Notes: a model not told the origin generated them from the sequence alone. DNA of 61,782 bases from JAAYAN01 sp964437215 (GCA_964437215.1 CAYTFZ010000006.1:1-61782); one strand, 5' to 3'; positions 16,249 to 25,704 are shown, counted from the stretch's first letter. Numbers and translations are program-made.

Positions 16249-17928
16249 CTAATTAATATTTATTGCCAAACAAGTTATATCGTCCGATTGTTCGGTTCCT
16301 TCCGAAAAATTCCTTACATCAAGAATAAGCTTATCTAAAAACTCCTGTGCTGGTAGAGAAGAATTCGTTCGGATAAAATTTTCGAGCCGTTCATCGGAAT
16401 ATTCATTCTTTTCACAATCCATTGCTTCGGTAATTCCGTCGGTAAAAAGTACCAGCAAATCGCCTTTCTGTATTTCAACCGTATCTTCAGCGTAAGGGAC
16501 AATTGTTTTCATAAAACCAAGAAGCATCCCGCCTTTTTTAAGCTTTATAAGTTCTCCGTTTCTATAAATAACAGGAGGATTATGTCCGGCATTTACATAA
16601 GTCATTTTCATCTCTTTTTCATCAATAACAGCCCAAAAAAATGTAATAAAACCGCCATCAAATGTATTCTCCGAAACTAAATCATTTATGCGGTTAGACG
16701 CTTCGTTAAGCGGCAGGTTTTGTTTTACTAAAGATTTTAAAAAAGCCTGCAGATTTGCCATCATTAAAGCTGCCTGAACTCCTTTACCTGAAACATCGGC
16801 AATTGCTGTTAGCAGTTTATTTTCCGAAAGTTTGATTGCCTCGTAATAATCGCCTCCTACCTGCCTTGCAGTTTCGTTATAAGCAGCAATGTTTAATCTG
16901 CTGAATTTTGGAAGTATTTTGGGGAGCAGGTTTTTTTGAATATTTTTTGCAAGCTGTAAATCTTTTTCAATTTTCTGCTTTTCAATCATTTCTACAAACA
17001 TTTTTGCATTTTCAATTGCCATTATTGCAAGGCTGCCGACTGAGGAAATGAAATCGATATCCGAGTTTGTAAAATCCTGCGAGTTAACCCGCTTGCCTAA
17101 AAGAATAAGTCCTTTTGTTTCGCCTTTTATCTGCATAGGTATAATAAGCTGAATATTCAGTTTATAAAAAAGCGGATAATTTTTACGTATTTCTGGTTTA
17201 GTAGTTATTTCTGAAAAAGTTTTCGAACTGCATTCTTTCAATAAATCGGATAAAATATTATTATCAAATTTGCTTTCAATTATTTCCAAATTGTTATCGG
17301 AGCAAATGATAAAAGCATATTTCGAAACCATGAGCTGTCCGATAATTGAAAAAACAAGCAATTTCGAAATTACAGGTATCTCTATTACTCCATTTAATTC
17401 CTTACTTAAATCGAATAAAGAGCTCAGCTGATTGACTTTCGAATCCAGAATCCTGTTAGTCTCTTTCAGCGTATTGAATGTTATTGAATTTTCTATTGCG
17501 GTTGAAGCAATATTGCAAATTGTATTTAAAAAATTCAAATCTTCGTGTTCGTAAGGTTGCAATGTTAATTTTTCACCTAAAAATAAAACGCCTAAAAGTC
17601 TGGTCGAAGTTTTTATTTCGCGGTTTACAGCAATTTTATTTTTCTGATTAAAAAGAATAAGTTCTTTACTGTTATTATAATTGTTTTCGTACACTTCAGG
17701 ATATTTCAGCAGGATTTTTTCATCAATTCCTTTCCCCGATTTAACGTATAGTTGTCCGTTAGGATTAACAAATGTTATTATTCCGCGGGAAGTGTGAAAT
17801 TTGGTTAAACATGTAAAAAGTAAATTGTTAAGAATAAAATTAATATCAAGGCTCGAATTAATAAGATTGCTGAAATCCACAAGCGCCGATAATGTTCGTT
17901 GTGCAGCGTTGTATTCATTTTGTTTCAT
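16249..17928 (-). CDS. cytosolic GAF-GAF-SpoIIE serine phosphatase
   Basis: The 559-residue soluble protein has two GAF-like regions (about 20-155 and 185-310), a helical linker (KQKIEKDLQLAKNIQKNLLP), and a PP2C/SpoIIE domain with GGDYYEA, ADVSGKG, FTDGITEAMD and SDDIT. The residue after GGDYY is Glu where the two sister enzymes have Asp, a conservative change in a metal-site motif. It probably dephosphorylates the STAS protein encoded two genes upstream in response to a ligand or redox cue on the GAF domains. It lies 6 bases after the HATPase gene and 2 bases before the PDZ-type phosphatase gene. Confidence 0.9.
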   Translation of the reverse strand: MKQNEYNAAQRTLSALVDFSNLINSSLDINFILNNLLFTCLTKFHTSRGIITFVNPNGQLYVKSGKGIDEKILLKYPEVYENNYNNSKELILFNQKNKIAVNREIKTSTRLLGVLFLGEKLTLQPYEHEDLNFLNTICNIASTAIENSITFNTLKETNRILDSKVNQLSSLFDLSKELNGVIEIPVISKLLVFSIIGQLMVSKYAFIICSDNNLEIIESKFDNNILSDLLKECSSKTFSEITTKPEIRKNYPLFYKLNIQLIIPMQIKGETKGLILLGKRVNSQDFTNSDIDFISSVGSLAIMAIENAKMFVEMIEKQKIEKDLQLAKNIQKNLLPKILPKFSRLNIAAYNETARQVGGDYYEAIKLSENKLLTAIADVSGKGVQAALMMANLQAFLKSLVKQNLPLNEASNRINDLVSENTFDGGFITFFWAVIDEKEMKMTYVNAGHNPPVIYRNGELIKLKKGGMLLGFMKTIVPYAEDTVEIQKGDLLVLFTDGITEAMDCEKNEYSDERLENFIRTNSSLPAQEFLDKLILDVRNFSEGTEQSDDITCLAININ

Positions 17929-17934
17929 AATGAA

Positions 17935-18363
17935 TTACTTTAATTTTTTTAAGAGGGTAACTTTGTTGGTTTTGTTTTTCAGTATTTCGTATTTAACTTC
18001 ATCGCAGCATTTTTTTATAAGAAAAATTCCAAGTCCGCCCACTCGTTTTTCTTTTACATATTTTTCCAGATCGGGTTCTTTATAATTTGCAGGGTTAAAA
18101 CTGTTTCCGTTATCAATAATTTCTACAATGAAGTTATCATTATCGAATTTAACTTTAACTTCAATATCCTTATCGGAACGATAATTATATGCATATTTAA
18201 TTATATTTGTGCTGGCTTCATCAACAGCCAGAATTACTTTATCAATAGTGCTGTTATCACATCCGCAGTCAATCGCTGCGTCTTTAACAAAATCTCTTAT
18301 TGCAGCTAAATTTTCTGTAGTACTTTTAACTGTAATGTGGTAATATTTTTGATTGGAAGCCAT
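17935..18363 (-). CDS. RsbW-like anti-sigma factor serine kinase (HATPase)
   Basis: The 142-residue GHKL ATPase has the N-box ILAVDEASTNIIKYAY (E49, N53), the G1 box IIDNGNSFNP and the G2 box GGLGIFLIKKCCDEV. RsbW/SpoIIAB-type proteins bind a sigma factor or other target and phosphorylate the STAS antagonist. It sits directly between the STAS gene (2 bases) and the GAF-SpoIIE gene (6 bases), and is the only kinase for three phosphatases in this operon. The target is not shown by the sequence; a sigma factor gene lies at the head of the same strand. Confidence 0.93.
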   Translation of the reverse strand: MASNQKYYHITVKSTTENLAAIRDFVKDAAIDCGCDNSTIDKVILAVDEASTNIIKYAYNYRSDKDIEVKVKFDNDNFIVEIIDNGNSFNPANYKEPDLEKYVKEKRVGGLGIFLIKKCCDEVKYEILKNKTNKVTLLKKLK

Positions 18364-18365
18364 TA

Positions 18366-18716
18366 TTATGCTTCACCGAATTTTTTTACTGCATCATTTT
18401 CCTTAGTAAAAAACTCGTAAAGCATTGGAAAACCTAAAAGATCAAAAATATTATAAACTTTGTCCTGCAGATTTGTAAATTTTATATCGCCGTTGTTTTC
18501 GCGCATAGTTTCCACATAAGCCATAAAAACACCGAGACCAGCACTGCTGATGTAAGAAAGTTTATCAAAGTTTACCACGACCTTAAATTTCTTGCTGTTT
18601 ATAAGTTCGTTAAAAGTTTTTTCGAGTTGCGGGGCTGTATGTGCATCAAGATAACCCTTTAACTCAATAATATCTACAGAACCAATATTCCTTGTCGATA
18701 CATTGAATTCTGCCAT
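18366..18716 (-). CDS. STAS-domain anti-sigma factor antagonist (RsbV/SpoIIAA-like)
   Basis: The 116-residue single STAS domain begins FNVSTRNIGSVDIIELKGYL and has the phosphorylation loop LSYISSAGLGVFMAY, in which S57 or S58 is the expected target of the adjacent kinase. Unphosphorylated antagonist would capture the kinase and release its partner. It follows the 7TM phosphatase gene without intergenic space and precedes the kinase gene by 2 bases. This fixed STAS-kinase-phosphatase order is the core of a partner-switching module. Confidence 0.94.
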   Translation of the reverse strand: MAEFNVSTRNIGSVDIIELKGYLDAHTAPQLEKTFNELINSKKFKVVVNFDKLSYISSAGLGVFMAYVETMRENNGDIKFTNLQDKVYNIFDLLGFPMLYEFFTKENDAVKKFGEA

Positions 18717-20807
18717 CTATTTCTCCAAACTAAAGTTATTAAATTTCCATTTTATCAGCACAAGTGTTATATCATCGTGCTGTTCGGTTGAAACTGAAAA
18801 TGTAGATACATCTTTTATAATTTCATTTGCAATTTTATCAGGATCTTCTGCTTTATTTTCTAAAATAACATTTTCAAATTTATTATAACCGTAATCTTCC
18901 AGATCCGAATTTTTTGATTCTGTAATACCGTCTGTAAACAACACCACAATATCGTTATATTTAAGCTGAATTTCCATATCTTTTATAGAGTTCTCGAAAC
19001 TTCCTGAATTATCGAGCCCCAAGCCTAATCCAGAGGGAGTTAATTTATTAGCTTCACCATCGGAAATAAGTAAAAGCGGCATATGTCCTGCGCGTGAAAA
19101 TTTTAATATTCCTGTATTTGTATCAAGTATTCCGTAGATAGCTGTTACAAAACTTTTCCTTTCCAGACTATTAATAAGAATTTCGTTTGCTTTTGATAAA
19201 ATTACAGACGGACTTTCAATCAGTTTTGAAAGCGTTTCAAAAATTCCTTTAACTTCTGCCATAATAAATGCAGCCGAAATTCCTTTTCCGGCAACGTCGG
19301 CAATTACAAATCCCAATTTATTTTCAGATAAATGAAAAAAATCGTAATAGTCGCCGCCAACTTCAAACGCGGGGATAAAAAGCGCCGAAATTTGTATATT
19401 TTTAAAATCGGGCGTTTTTGCCGGAAGAATTTTATATTGGATCTCGCGGGCTACATCAAGCTCTTTTTCAAGCCTTTCCTTTATTATGGATTCTTTAATA
19501 AGATTTGCATTGTCGAGCGCAACAGCTGCATAATCTGCAAATGAGCTGATTGATTTAATATCTTCTTCATCAAAAGGTATTTGCGATTTCCGTGCTGTAA
19601 CAAGATAACCTTTAATCTGATCATGAATTATCAGTTTTGCAGCAACAAGCGATCTGAATTGCGATTGCAGGGTTTGTTCTTTAAAATTAAAAACCAATTC
19701 GTCATTTCTCAATACAATCAAATTATTAATTTCAAACGCAGGGTTACTGATAATATTTTCCGAAATTTTATTTGCTTCAATAAAACCGATGTTTTTTAAA
19801 GCTGCAACATCAAACTTATCATCCCGTTTAACAAGCAGCCAAGAACTATCTGTTTTACAAACATTAATAGTAAGTTCTGTAATTGTTTCAGCAAGTTCTT
19901 TTATATCTAAAACTTTTGTAAGAATTTTACTTAAATCCATAAGAGAAGCAACTTCAACAGCCTTTCTGTCGAACGCTTCTGCTGTAGGGAGGTGAAATAA
20001 TGTTGTAAAGAAAACAATGCCAAAATATATTCCTCCGTAAATCATTAGCAAGTTAAAAATTGTATGAAACGAAGGTGAAAAGGGAATTATCATTTTGGTG
20101 ATAAAAATATTATCGGAAGAAATGCCGTAATTGGTTATAAATAAAATAGATAGTATTATCGAAATTAAAAGCAGATACAGCTTTTGTTTTTTTGTAAGGA
20201 AAGCAATCCACGAAACTCGGATTGAATTAATTACTATCAAAATTATTGATACAAAAAAGAAAGATTTTTTAATGTAATCAAGAGAAGGATTTAATGTTAA
20301 TACAGTATTAGATAAAGCTGTCAGAAGCATAAAAATCATCATGGTAACGAAATATTTTCCTGGTTCTTTTTTCTGCCTTAAAAAGAAGAGATAGCGAATT
20401 ACGGAAAAAATATATAATGCCAGATAAATAAAAATAAAAATAACCAGAAGCGAAAAGATTGAAGATACAATGTTATCCTGAAACGAAAACTTTTCTTCAG
20501 AATCTATTACAGTTCCCGAAACCGAAAGGATAAAAAATATTAATGCGCAAGTAATGCCGGAGTTTAGGATAAGCGAAATTTCCTGATTCTTATTTTTCTT
20601 AAGCAGATTAAATAAATATTCCGACCATAGAAAAATTGCGGAGAGTGTTAAAACTTCGCTAATTATAAGTGTAAATACAGAGTATACCGGCAGTAATATT
20701 TTTATGATAAAAAGAATAACCGAAAGAATAATTGCATTTTCGAGCTGGCTGCTTTGGCTTAGATTAAATTTGTTTAAAATCATATAACAGTTAAATTTAT
20801 TCTTCAA
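18717..20807 (-). CDS. polytopic membrane GAF-SpoIIE serine phosphatase
   Basis: The 696-residue protein has about seven to eight membrane helices in residues 20-275, a GAF-like domain (about 290-430, including FADYAAVALDNANL), a coiled linker, and a PP2C/SpoIIE domain with GGDYYDFF, ADVAGKG, FTDGITESK and HDDIT. It differs from the PDZ-type enzyme in lacking the extracytoplasmic PDZ-like region. It overlaps the upstream unknown membrane-protein gene by 11 bases and runs directly into the STAS gene. Its likely substrate is that STAS protein; the membrane block is presumably the sensor. Confidence 0.9.
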   Translation of the reverse strand: MKNKFNCYMILNKFNLSQSSQLENAIILSVILFIIKILLPVYSVFTLIISEVLTLSAIFLWSEYLFNLLKKNKNQEISLILNSGITCALIFFILSVSGTVIDSEEKFSFQDNIVSSIFSLLVIFIFIYLALYIFSVIRYLFFLRQKKEPGKYFVTMMIFMLLTALSNTVLTLNPSLDYIKKSFFFVSIILIVINSIRVSWIAFLTKKQKLYLLLISIILSILFITNYGISSDNIFITKMIIPFSPSFHTIFNLLMIYGGIYFGIVFFTTLFHLPTAEAFDRKAVEVASLMDLSKILTKVLDIKELAETITELTINVCKTDSSWLLVKRDDKFDVAALKNIGFIEANKISENIISNPAFEINNLIVLRNDELVFNFKEQTLQSQFRSLVAAKLIIHDQIKGYLVTARKSQIPFDEEDIKSISSFADYAAVALDNANLIKESIIKERLEKELDVAREIQYKILPAKTPDFKNIQISALFIPAFEVGGDYYDFFHLSENKLGFVIADVAGKGISAAFIMAEVKGIFETLSKLIESPSVILSKANEILINSLERKSFVTAIYGILDTNTGILKFSRAGHMPLLLISDGEANKLTPSGLGLGLDNSGSFENSIKDMEIQLKYNDIVVLFTDGITESKNSDLEDYGYNKFENVILENKAEDPDKIANEIIKDVSTFSVSTEQHDDITLVLIKWKFNNFSLEK

Positions 20808-21891
20808 TGTTTATGTTTATTTTAATTCCTTCGGCATTTATCAATAATGTGGAATCATTTAAAACTGTGTTATTATCGTCTGTTCTTACACTAAAATTAA
20901 AGCCGTTCGCCGATTTTGAATCGTTATCTGGCCGGATTGGCAAATTTTTCGGCACAAAGTGTGTTCCTAAATTAAAAGGATTTTTTAAATCAGCTGATTT
21001 TAATTTATTTAATTCTGTTATTGCGCTGTCCAATTCCTTTTTGAACATTATGAATTCTTTCCTCTTGTGTGATGTAAAATGAAAATATTTTATTCCGGCA
21101 GCTTTGTAATTTTTATTGAGTTTAAAAACTTCGGGTATTTCTTTTTTATTAATACGTACAACCTTGTTTAATGTATTTCCAAAATTTTCTTTCCCTTTTA
21201 ATGAAAAAGTTTTCAAATCCAGATTTATATTATATACCGAATCGGAAGTAAAAACAACGAAGTCATTTGTTCTTTGTCTGTTTAGAGCCAGATGGGTTGT
21301 ATTCCGGTCGTAAAAGTTTTTATTAAATTTTTTAAAGAAAAAACTATCAGCTTCGGGGAAATTCTTTGAAGTAAACAGTATTAAATCGGCTTTAAGCTTT
21401 TGGTTTATAAGCGCTATTTTAGCGTTAACAGCAATAAGATTTTTATTTCCGGAATAAATGTTTGAATTCAATACATTTTTATAAACATCCATTAGCGAAT
21501 CCAGACTTTTTTGTTTTTCTTCCGATAAATCAAGCATTTTAGCGTATTTTTTATAGTTATCGGATTGGTCTAATCTGCTGTTTTTATTCAATTCGATAAT
21601 TGCCTGATTTTCATCCGGCAAAACACGTAATACATTCTTCTTTTCTTTATCTACAGGAAGATGATTAAAAAGAGCAAAATTAAAAATGTCTTCATTCCCG
21701 ATACTGAAATCATCAAAAACAGGTTTTAATTTTTGTGTGTACAAGTTATTAAGTTCTTTTTGGGAAGTATTAAAAAAAGAAGAAAACAACGATGCGTCCT
21801 TGAAATAAATCATTAATAAAAAAGTAAAGAAAATCAAAATGATTATTCCGTAATATTTCTTGAAGAAATCTTTTAAAAATGCCTTTTTCAT
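20797..21891 (-). CDS. unknown protein with N-terminal membrane anchor, 364 aa
   Basis: One hydrophobic helix (about 13-29) follows a basic start (MKKAFLKDFFKKYYG), and the remaining 335 residues look extracytoplasmic, rich in Asn, Lys, Phe and Ser with no motif I recognise. The gene overlaps the 7TM phosphatase gene by 11 bases and follows the sigma factor gene by about 68 bases, so it belongs to the signalling operon. A periplasmic sensor or accessory subunit for the neighbouring phosphatase is a reasonable inference, but nothing in the sequence proves it. Confidence 0.75.
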   Translation of the reverse strand: MKKAFLKDFFKKYYGIIILIFFTFLLMIYFKDASLFSSFFNTSQKELNNLYTQKLKPVFDDFSIGNEDIFNFALFNHLPVDKEKKNVLRVLPDENQAIIELNKNSRLDQSDNYKKYAKMLDLSEEKQKSLDSLMDVYKNVLNSNIYSGNKNLIAVNAKIALINQKLKADLILFTSKNFPEADSFFFKKFNKNFYDRNTTHLALNRQRTNDFVVFTSDSVYNINLDLKTFSLKGKENFGNTLNKVVRINKKEIPEVFKLNKNYKAAGIKYFHFTSHKRKEFIMFKKELDSAITELNKLKSADLKNPFNLGTHFVPKNLPIRPDNDSKSANGFNFSVRTDDNNTVLNDSTLLINAEGIKININIEE

Positions 21892-21959
21892 ATTAAATAA
21901 AATAATTCTGAAAACAATTATGATGTATGACGGAAATAATTATCAGATGTTCCTGGTTT

Positions 21960-22556
21960 TTATAAATTCATTTCTCGCTGGAATGGTTCTAAAATTATTT
22001 TTAAATTTTCGCGCGCTCTGAAAATTCTGGATTTAATAGTACCTACTTCAACACCCAATGCATCTGCAATTTCTTTATAGCTTAGTCCGTCAATGTCCCG
22101 CATTATCAGAGGTGTACGCAATTTTTCAGGCAATTTATCAATTGCTTTTCGTACAAGCTGAGGAATATCTATACTTTCGGGCCGGAACCTGGTGCTGGGT
22201 TCTTTGTCGGTTTCTTTAATAGGAACAAAAATACTCCGTACACGCTTTTTCCTTAAATAATCGCGGCACTTATTTACAGTAATTCTGTAAAGCCAGGTTG
22301 TAAATTTCGATTCGAATCTGAATTCACCCAATTTTCTGTAAACACTTATAAAAACATCCTGCGAAATATCATCAACGTATTCAGTATCTCCAAGGGTAAG
22401 AAACACTAAATTACGGACTTTATCTTTATGTTTATTAACCAATTTTGCAAAAACTCTGTCGTTTCCTTCGATAAAAGATTTTATAAGTTCAAAATCTTCA
22501 TCTTCAATTAGTCGTTTTTCTTCAGTATTTTGATTATCGGCTAAAGTTTTATTCAT
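21960..22556 (-). CDS. RNA polymerase sigma factor, ECF (RpoE/SigW-like)
   Basis: Region 2 is clear (DDISQDVFISVYRKLGEFRF and FTTWLYRITVNKCRDYLRKK), region 4 is LPEKLRTPLIMRDIDGLSYK with the helix-turn-helix VEVGTIKSRIFRAREN, and no region 1 or 3 is present. I use the ATG at 22556 (198 aa); an in-frame TTG at 22568 would add four residues. It is the first gene of a minus-strand run containing three SpoIIE phosphatases, a kinase and a STAS antagonist. It may be the target of that partner switch, although ECF factors are more often held by zinc or membrane anti-sigmas, and none is seen next to it. Confidence 0.92.
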   Translation of the reverse strand: MNKTLADNQNTEEKRLIEDEDFELIKSFIEGNDRVFAKLVNKHKDKVRNLVFLTLGDTEYVDDISQDVFISVYRKLGEFRFESKFTTWLYRITVNKCRDYLRKKRVRSIFVPIKETDKEPSTRFRPESIDIPQLVRKAIDKLPEKLRTPLIMRDIDGLSYKEIADALGVEVGTIKSRIFRARENLKIILEPFQREMNL

Positions 22557-22671
22557 TTTGATTTGCAAAAGTTAAATTATTTAAGGAAGAACAAAATCTT
22601 TTTTTTTATTTTAGCTTATATAACTTAAAAAATATTTAAGAATTTTTACATATTTAGATAAATAAGTTTTA

Positions 22672-22771
22672 NNNNNNNNNNNNNNNNNNNNNNNNNNNNN
22701 NNNNNNNNNNNNNNNNNNNNNNNNNNNNNNNNNNNNNNNNNNNNNNNNNNNNNNNNNNNNNNNNNNNNNNN
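22672..22771. other. assembly gap (100 Ns)
   Basis: Exactly 100 Ns between the sigma factor promoter region and a truncated STAS gene. The true length is unknown. Confidence 0.99.
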
Positions 22772-22909
22772 ATGAAAAACGGAAATGGTAATTTAGTACT
22801 TGCCAATGCAACAGAAAAAATAAACAGTCTGTTAGTTATTACTAAATTAATCACAATTTTTGAAAACTTTGATTCTGTTGAAAAAGCTGTAGAAAGTTTC
22901 AAAAAATAA
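22772..22909 (+). CDS. STAS-domain protein, C-terminal fragment (5' end in gap)
   Basis: The 45 residues after the Ns (MKNGNGNLVLANATEKINSL, then LVITKLITIFENFDSVEKAV and a lysine-rich end) match the last strand and helices of STAS antagonists, which typically read L-L-N-T...LLxxTkLxxiFe...AvxsF. The first visible Met is internal and not the start: a STAS domain needs about 65 more residues, which lie in the gap. It is divergent from the sigma factor gene and 83 bases before purA, with a terminator between. It is a second antagonist beside the partner-switching operon. Confidence 0.8.
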   Translation: MKNGNGNLVLANATEKINSLLVITKLITIFENFDSVEKAVESFKK

Positions 22910-22932
22910 TTTTTAGAATTTTTTCATATACT

Positions 22933-22965
22933 AACTCCGGATGTTATGTTCGGAGTTTTTATTTT
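22933..22965 (+). terminator. rho-independent terminator between STAS fragment and purA
   Basis: AACTCCG (22933-22939) and CGGAGTT (22951-22957) form a 7-base stem with an 11-base loop, followed by a T-rich run. It separates the STAS gene from purA. Confidence 0.8.
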
Positions 22966-22991
22966 TTATCATTTTATAAAATGGAGTTTGT

Positions 22992-24260
22992 ATGAGTGTT
23001 TCCATTCTTGTAGGAAGCCAGTGGGGCGATGAAGGAAAAGGAAAAGTTGTAGATATATTGAGCAGTAAATATGAAGTTGTTGTACGATATCAGGGTGGAG
23101 CTAACGCGGGTCATACAATAGAAATTGGCGATAAAAAATATGTTCTCCACCTGATTCCTTCAGGTATTTTGCGAGAAGGTGTTGTATGTGTTATTGGAAA
23201 CGGTGTTGTAATAGATCCTCAGGCATTGCTTGACGAAATTAAGTTTTTAAATGACCTGGGAATTGAAACCAAGAACAGACTCTTTATTAGCCATAATGCT
23301 CATCTTATTATGCCTTATCACAAACTTTTAGATAAAATTGAAGAAAGCGGTGCAAATAAAATAGGTACTACAGGAAGAGGTATAGGTCCTTGCTATAAAG
23401 ATAAATACGACAGACGCGGCATAAGGCTTGTCGATTTGCTTAACCGCACTGAACTTGAACGGAAAATTCGTCAGAATCTTGAAGAAAAGAACAATGTTCT
23501 TAAAAAACTTTATCAGCACGAAGAGCTAGACGTAGAAGCTATAATTCAAGAATATTGTGATTTTGATGCAAAAATTGACAGCTATATTACTGATACTACA
23601 TCACTTCTGCACAAAGCAATGGAGCAAAATAAATCTGTGCTGATGGAAGGAGCTCAGGGAGCTTTGCTTGATGTTGATCATGGTACTTATCCTTATGTAA
23701 CTTCATCAAGTCCTACTTCAGGAGGCGCTTGCACCGGTACAGGAATTCCCCCTACAAAAATTGATTCTGTAATTGGAATAGTTAAAGCATATACTACGCG
23801 TGTTGGTAACGGACCTTTCCCGACTGAACTTCATGGAGACGAAGAAGAAAGATTAAGAAAACTTGGCGCCGAATTCGGGGCAACCACAGGCCGTCCCCGC
23901 AGAGTGGGCTGGTTCGATTCGTTTTTAGTAAGGTATTCGAGAATGATTAACGGAATTGAGCGGGTTGCAATTACAAAGCTTGATGTGCTCAGCAGCTTCA
24001 GCGAAATAAAAGTATGTACCGGTTACGAATTTGAAGGGAAAGAATTAAAATATTTTCCGACAGATAATGTTAAATTAAGTTCGGTTACTCCAATTTATGA
24101 AGTATTGCCGGGTTGGAATTGTGATATTTCGGAAGTGAAAAATTTTAGTGATCTTCCAAAACAGGCAAAAGATTATCTTGCTTTTATTTCGGAAAAATGC
24201 GGTTTCGAGATTTCTATAATTTCTGTTGGACCAAAAAGATCTCAGACAATAGAACTTTAA
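22992..24260 (+). CDS. purA: adenylosuccinate synthetase
   Basis: PurA joins IMP and aspartate using GTP in the first committed step to AMP. The 422-residue protein has the GTP-binding start GSQWGDEGKGKVVD (8-21), the IMP-site region NAGHTI, the catalytic segment GTTGRGIGPCYKDKYDRRGI, GAQGALLDVDHGTYPYVTSS, and the C-terminal VGPKRSQTI. An upstream TGGAG ribosome site supports this ATG. It follows a terminator and is 66 bases from a histidine kinase gene on the same strand. Confidence 0.98.
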   Translation: MSVSILVGSQWGDEGKGKVVDILSSKYEVVVRYQGGANAGHTIEIGDKKYVLHLIPSGILREGVVCVIGNGVVIDPQALLDEIKFLNDLGIETKNRLFISHNAHLIMPYHKLLDKIEESGANKIGTTGRGIGPCYKDKYDRRGIRLVDLLNRTELERKIRQNLEEKNNVLKKLYQHEELDVEAIIQEYCDFDAKIDSYITDTTSLLHKAMEQNKSVLMEGAQGALLDVDHGTYPYVTSSSPTSGGACTGTGIPPTKIDSVIGIVKAYTTRVGNGPFPTELHGDEEERLRKLGAEFGATTGRPRRVGWFDSFLVRYSRMINGIERVAITKLDVLSSFSEIKVCTGYEFEGKELKYFPTDNVKLSSVTPIYEVLPGWNCDISEVKNFSDLPKQAKDYLAFISEKCGFEISIISVGPKRSQTIEL

Positions 24261-24326
24261 AAAAATATAGTTTGAAGAATTCATTCTCGTATTCAAAAAC
24301 CTGCCTTCAGAAATTTATGAGAGAGT

Positions 24327-25532
24327 ATGAAAATATTTAGAACCTCTTCAATAAATATTAAAATTCTGCTGATTCTGATAGCTGCTGTAATTTCTTTTGG
24401 AACTTTGTATTACACCCGTATTCTTGTTGAAAAACTTCAAGAAAGAGACCGCGAGCTTGTTGAACTGTACGCAAAAACATTTAAATACATTGCTTCGAGT
24501 ACCGATGTACAAGGAGATTTTACATTCCTTTTTGATAATATAATTAAGAGAATTGATTTTCCGCTTATATTAACCGATTCCGAAGAAAATGTTCATAATT
24601 ATTCAACTGGGAGCGGTACAAGAAACCTCGAAATAGATTCAACTTTAAGTGAAGAAGAAACAGACATATTTCTCAAAAATAAAATTGAAGAACTAAGAGT
24701 ACTTCATAATCCGATTGAAATAACCTACAACGACTCAATTATTCTTGGGAAAATATTCTATGGCGACAGTGAAATTGTTACCCGGTTAAAATATTATCCA
24801 TATCTCCAAATTCTGTTTGCAGGCGGATTTATGATTCTTTCTTATCTGGGTTTCAGTTTTCTTAAAAAAAGCGAACAAAGCAATATATATGTTGGAATGG
24901 CGCGTGAAACGGCTCATCAGCTGGGCACCCCGATTTCCAGTTTAATGGGTTGGAATGAACTGTTGAAAATGCAATATGAACAACCCGAAAAAGTGATGAA
25001 TATATCGAACGAGCTGGTTCAGGATCTTAACAGACTGAATAAAATAGCTAATAGATTTTCTAAAATCGGTTCAATTCCAAAACTGCAACCCGAAAACTTA
25101 GATGATGTGATTAAGAAAGTTATTGAATATTTTGAAAAAAGATTGCCGCAAACTGGGAAAAATGTATCATTAATTCTTGAAGGTAATACGACCAGTCAAG
25201 TAGATCTAAATGCTGACCTTTTTGAATGGGTGATTGAAAATCTTATTAAAAATGCTTTAGATGCAATTGAAACTGAAAACGGCGAAATATTATTCGTAAT
25301 AAAAGAAAATAAAGAAACCATTAAAATTGATGTAACTGATAATGGTAAAGGCATCGATATTAAAAAGAGAAATGAAATATTTCGTCCTGGTTACAGCACT
25401 AAACGAAGAGGCTGGGGATTAGGACTTAGTCTTTCAAAAAGGATTATTGAAGATTATCATAAGGGGAAAATATTCTTAAAATCATCAGTTATCGGAAAAG
25501 GCAGCACATTTCAAATTCTTCTCAAGAAGTGA
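24327..25532 (+). CDS. membrane sensor histidine kinase, orphan
   Basis: The 401-residue kinase has two membrane helices (11-28 and about 160-179) that bracket a 130-residue extracytoplasmic domain without a recognised fold. There is no HAMP region. The phosphoacceptor is H197 in ARETAHQLGTPISSLMGW, and the ATPase has its N box (VIENLIKNALDAI), G1 box (VTDNGKGI) and G2 box (WGLGLSLSKRII). The TPISSLMGW phosphoacceptor variant and short dimerisation helix are typical of Bacteroidota-type kinases. No response regulator gene is adjacent. About 400 non-coding bases follow. Confidence 0.92.
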   Translation: MKIFRTSSINIKILLILIAAVISFGTLYYTRILVEKLQERDRELVELYAKTFKYIASSTDVQGDFTFLFDNIIKRIDFPLILTDSEENVHNYSTGSGTRNLEIDSTLSEEETDIFLKNKIEELRVLHNPIEITYNDSIILGKIFYGDSEIVTRLKYYPYLQILFAGGFMILSYLGFSFLKKSEQSNIYVGMARETAHQLGTPISSLMGWNELLKMQYEQPEKVMNISNELVQDLNRLNKIANRFSKIGSIPKLQPENLDDVIKKVIEYFEKRLPQTGKNVSLILEGNTTSQVDLNADLFEWVIENLIKNALDAIETENGEILFVIKENKETIKIDVTDNGKGIDIKKRNEIFRPGYSTKRRGWGLGLSLSKRIIEDYHKGKIFLKSSVIGKGSTFQILLKK

Positions 25533-25629
25533 TGGTTAATATTATTCAATTTTAGATTATTGATCAGCAAAATATATAAGACAATATAAAATTATTGTTT
25601 ATTATGCCTTTTATTTAAAGTAAATCATA

Positions 25630-25645
25630 TGGCACGATAGTTGTT
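25630..25645 (+). promoter_or_regulatory. sigma-54-like promoter
   Basis: TGGCACG, ATAG, TTGTT matches the -24/-12 consensus TGGCACGN4TTGCW at 11 of 12 specified bases; the single miss is C to T in the -12 dinucleotide. The GG at -24 is intact and the spacing is correct. Transcription would start near 25656, about 50 bases before the hairpin. Whether the organism has RpoN cannot be seen here. Confidence 0.4.
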
Positions 25646-25704
25646 ATAAATACATCAAGATTAAAAGTATAAGTTTCTCAACCCTCTGTACCATTAACAA
25701 CCCC

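Noticed and set aside
23880..23960. tRNA-like GGTTCGATTC word
   Set aside because: It lies inside purA in frame and has no acceptor or anticodon stem around it. No tRNA gene was found in the window.
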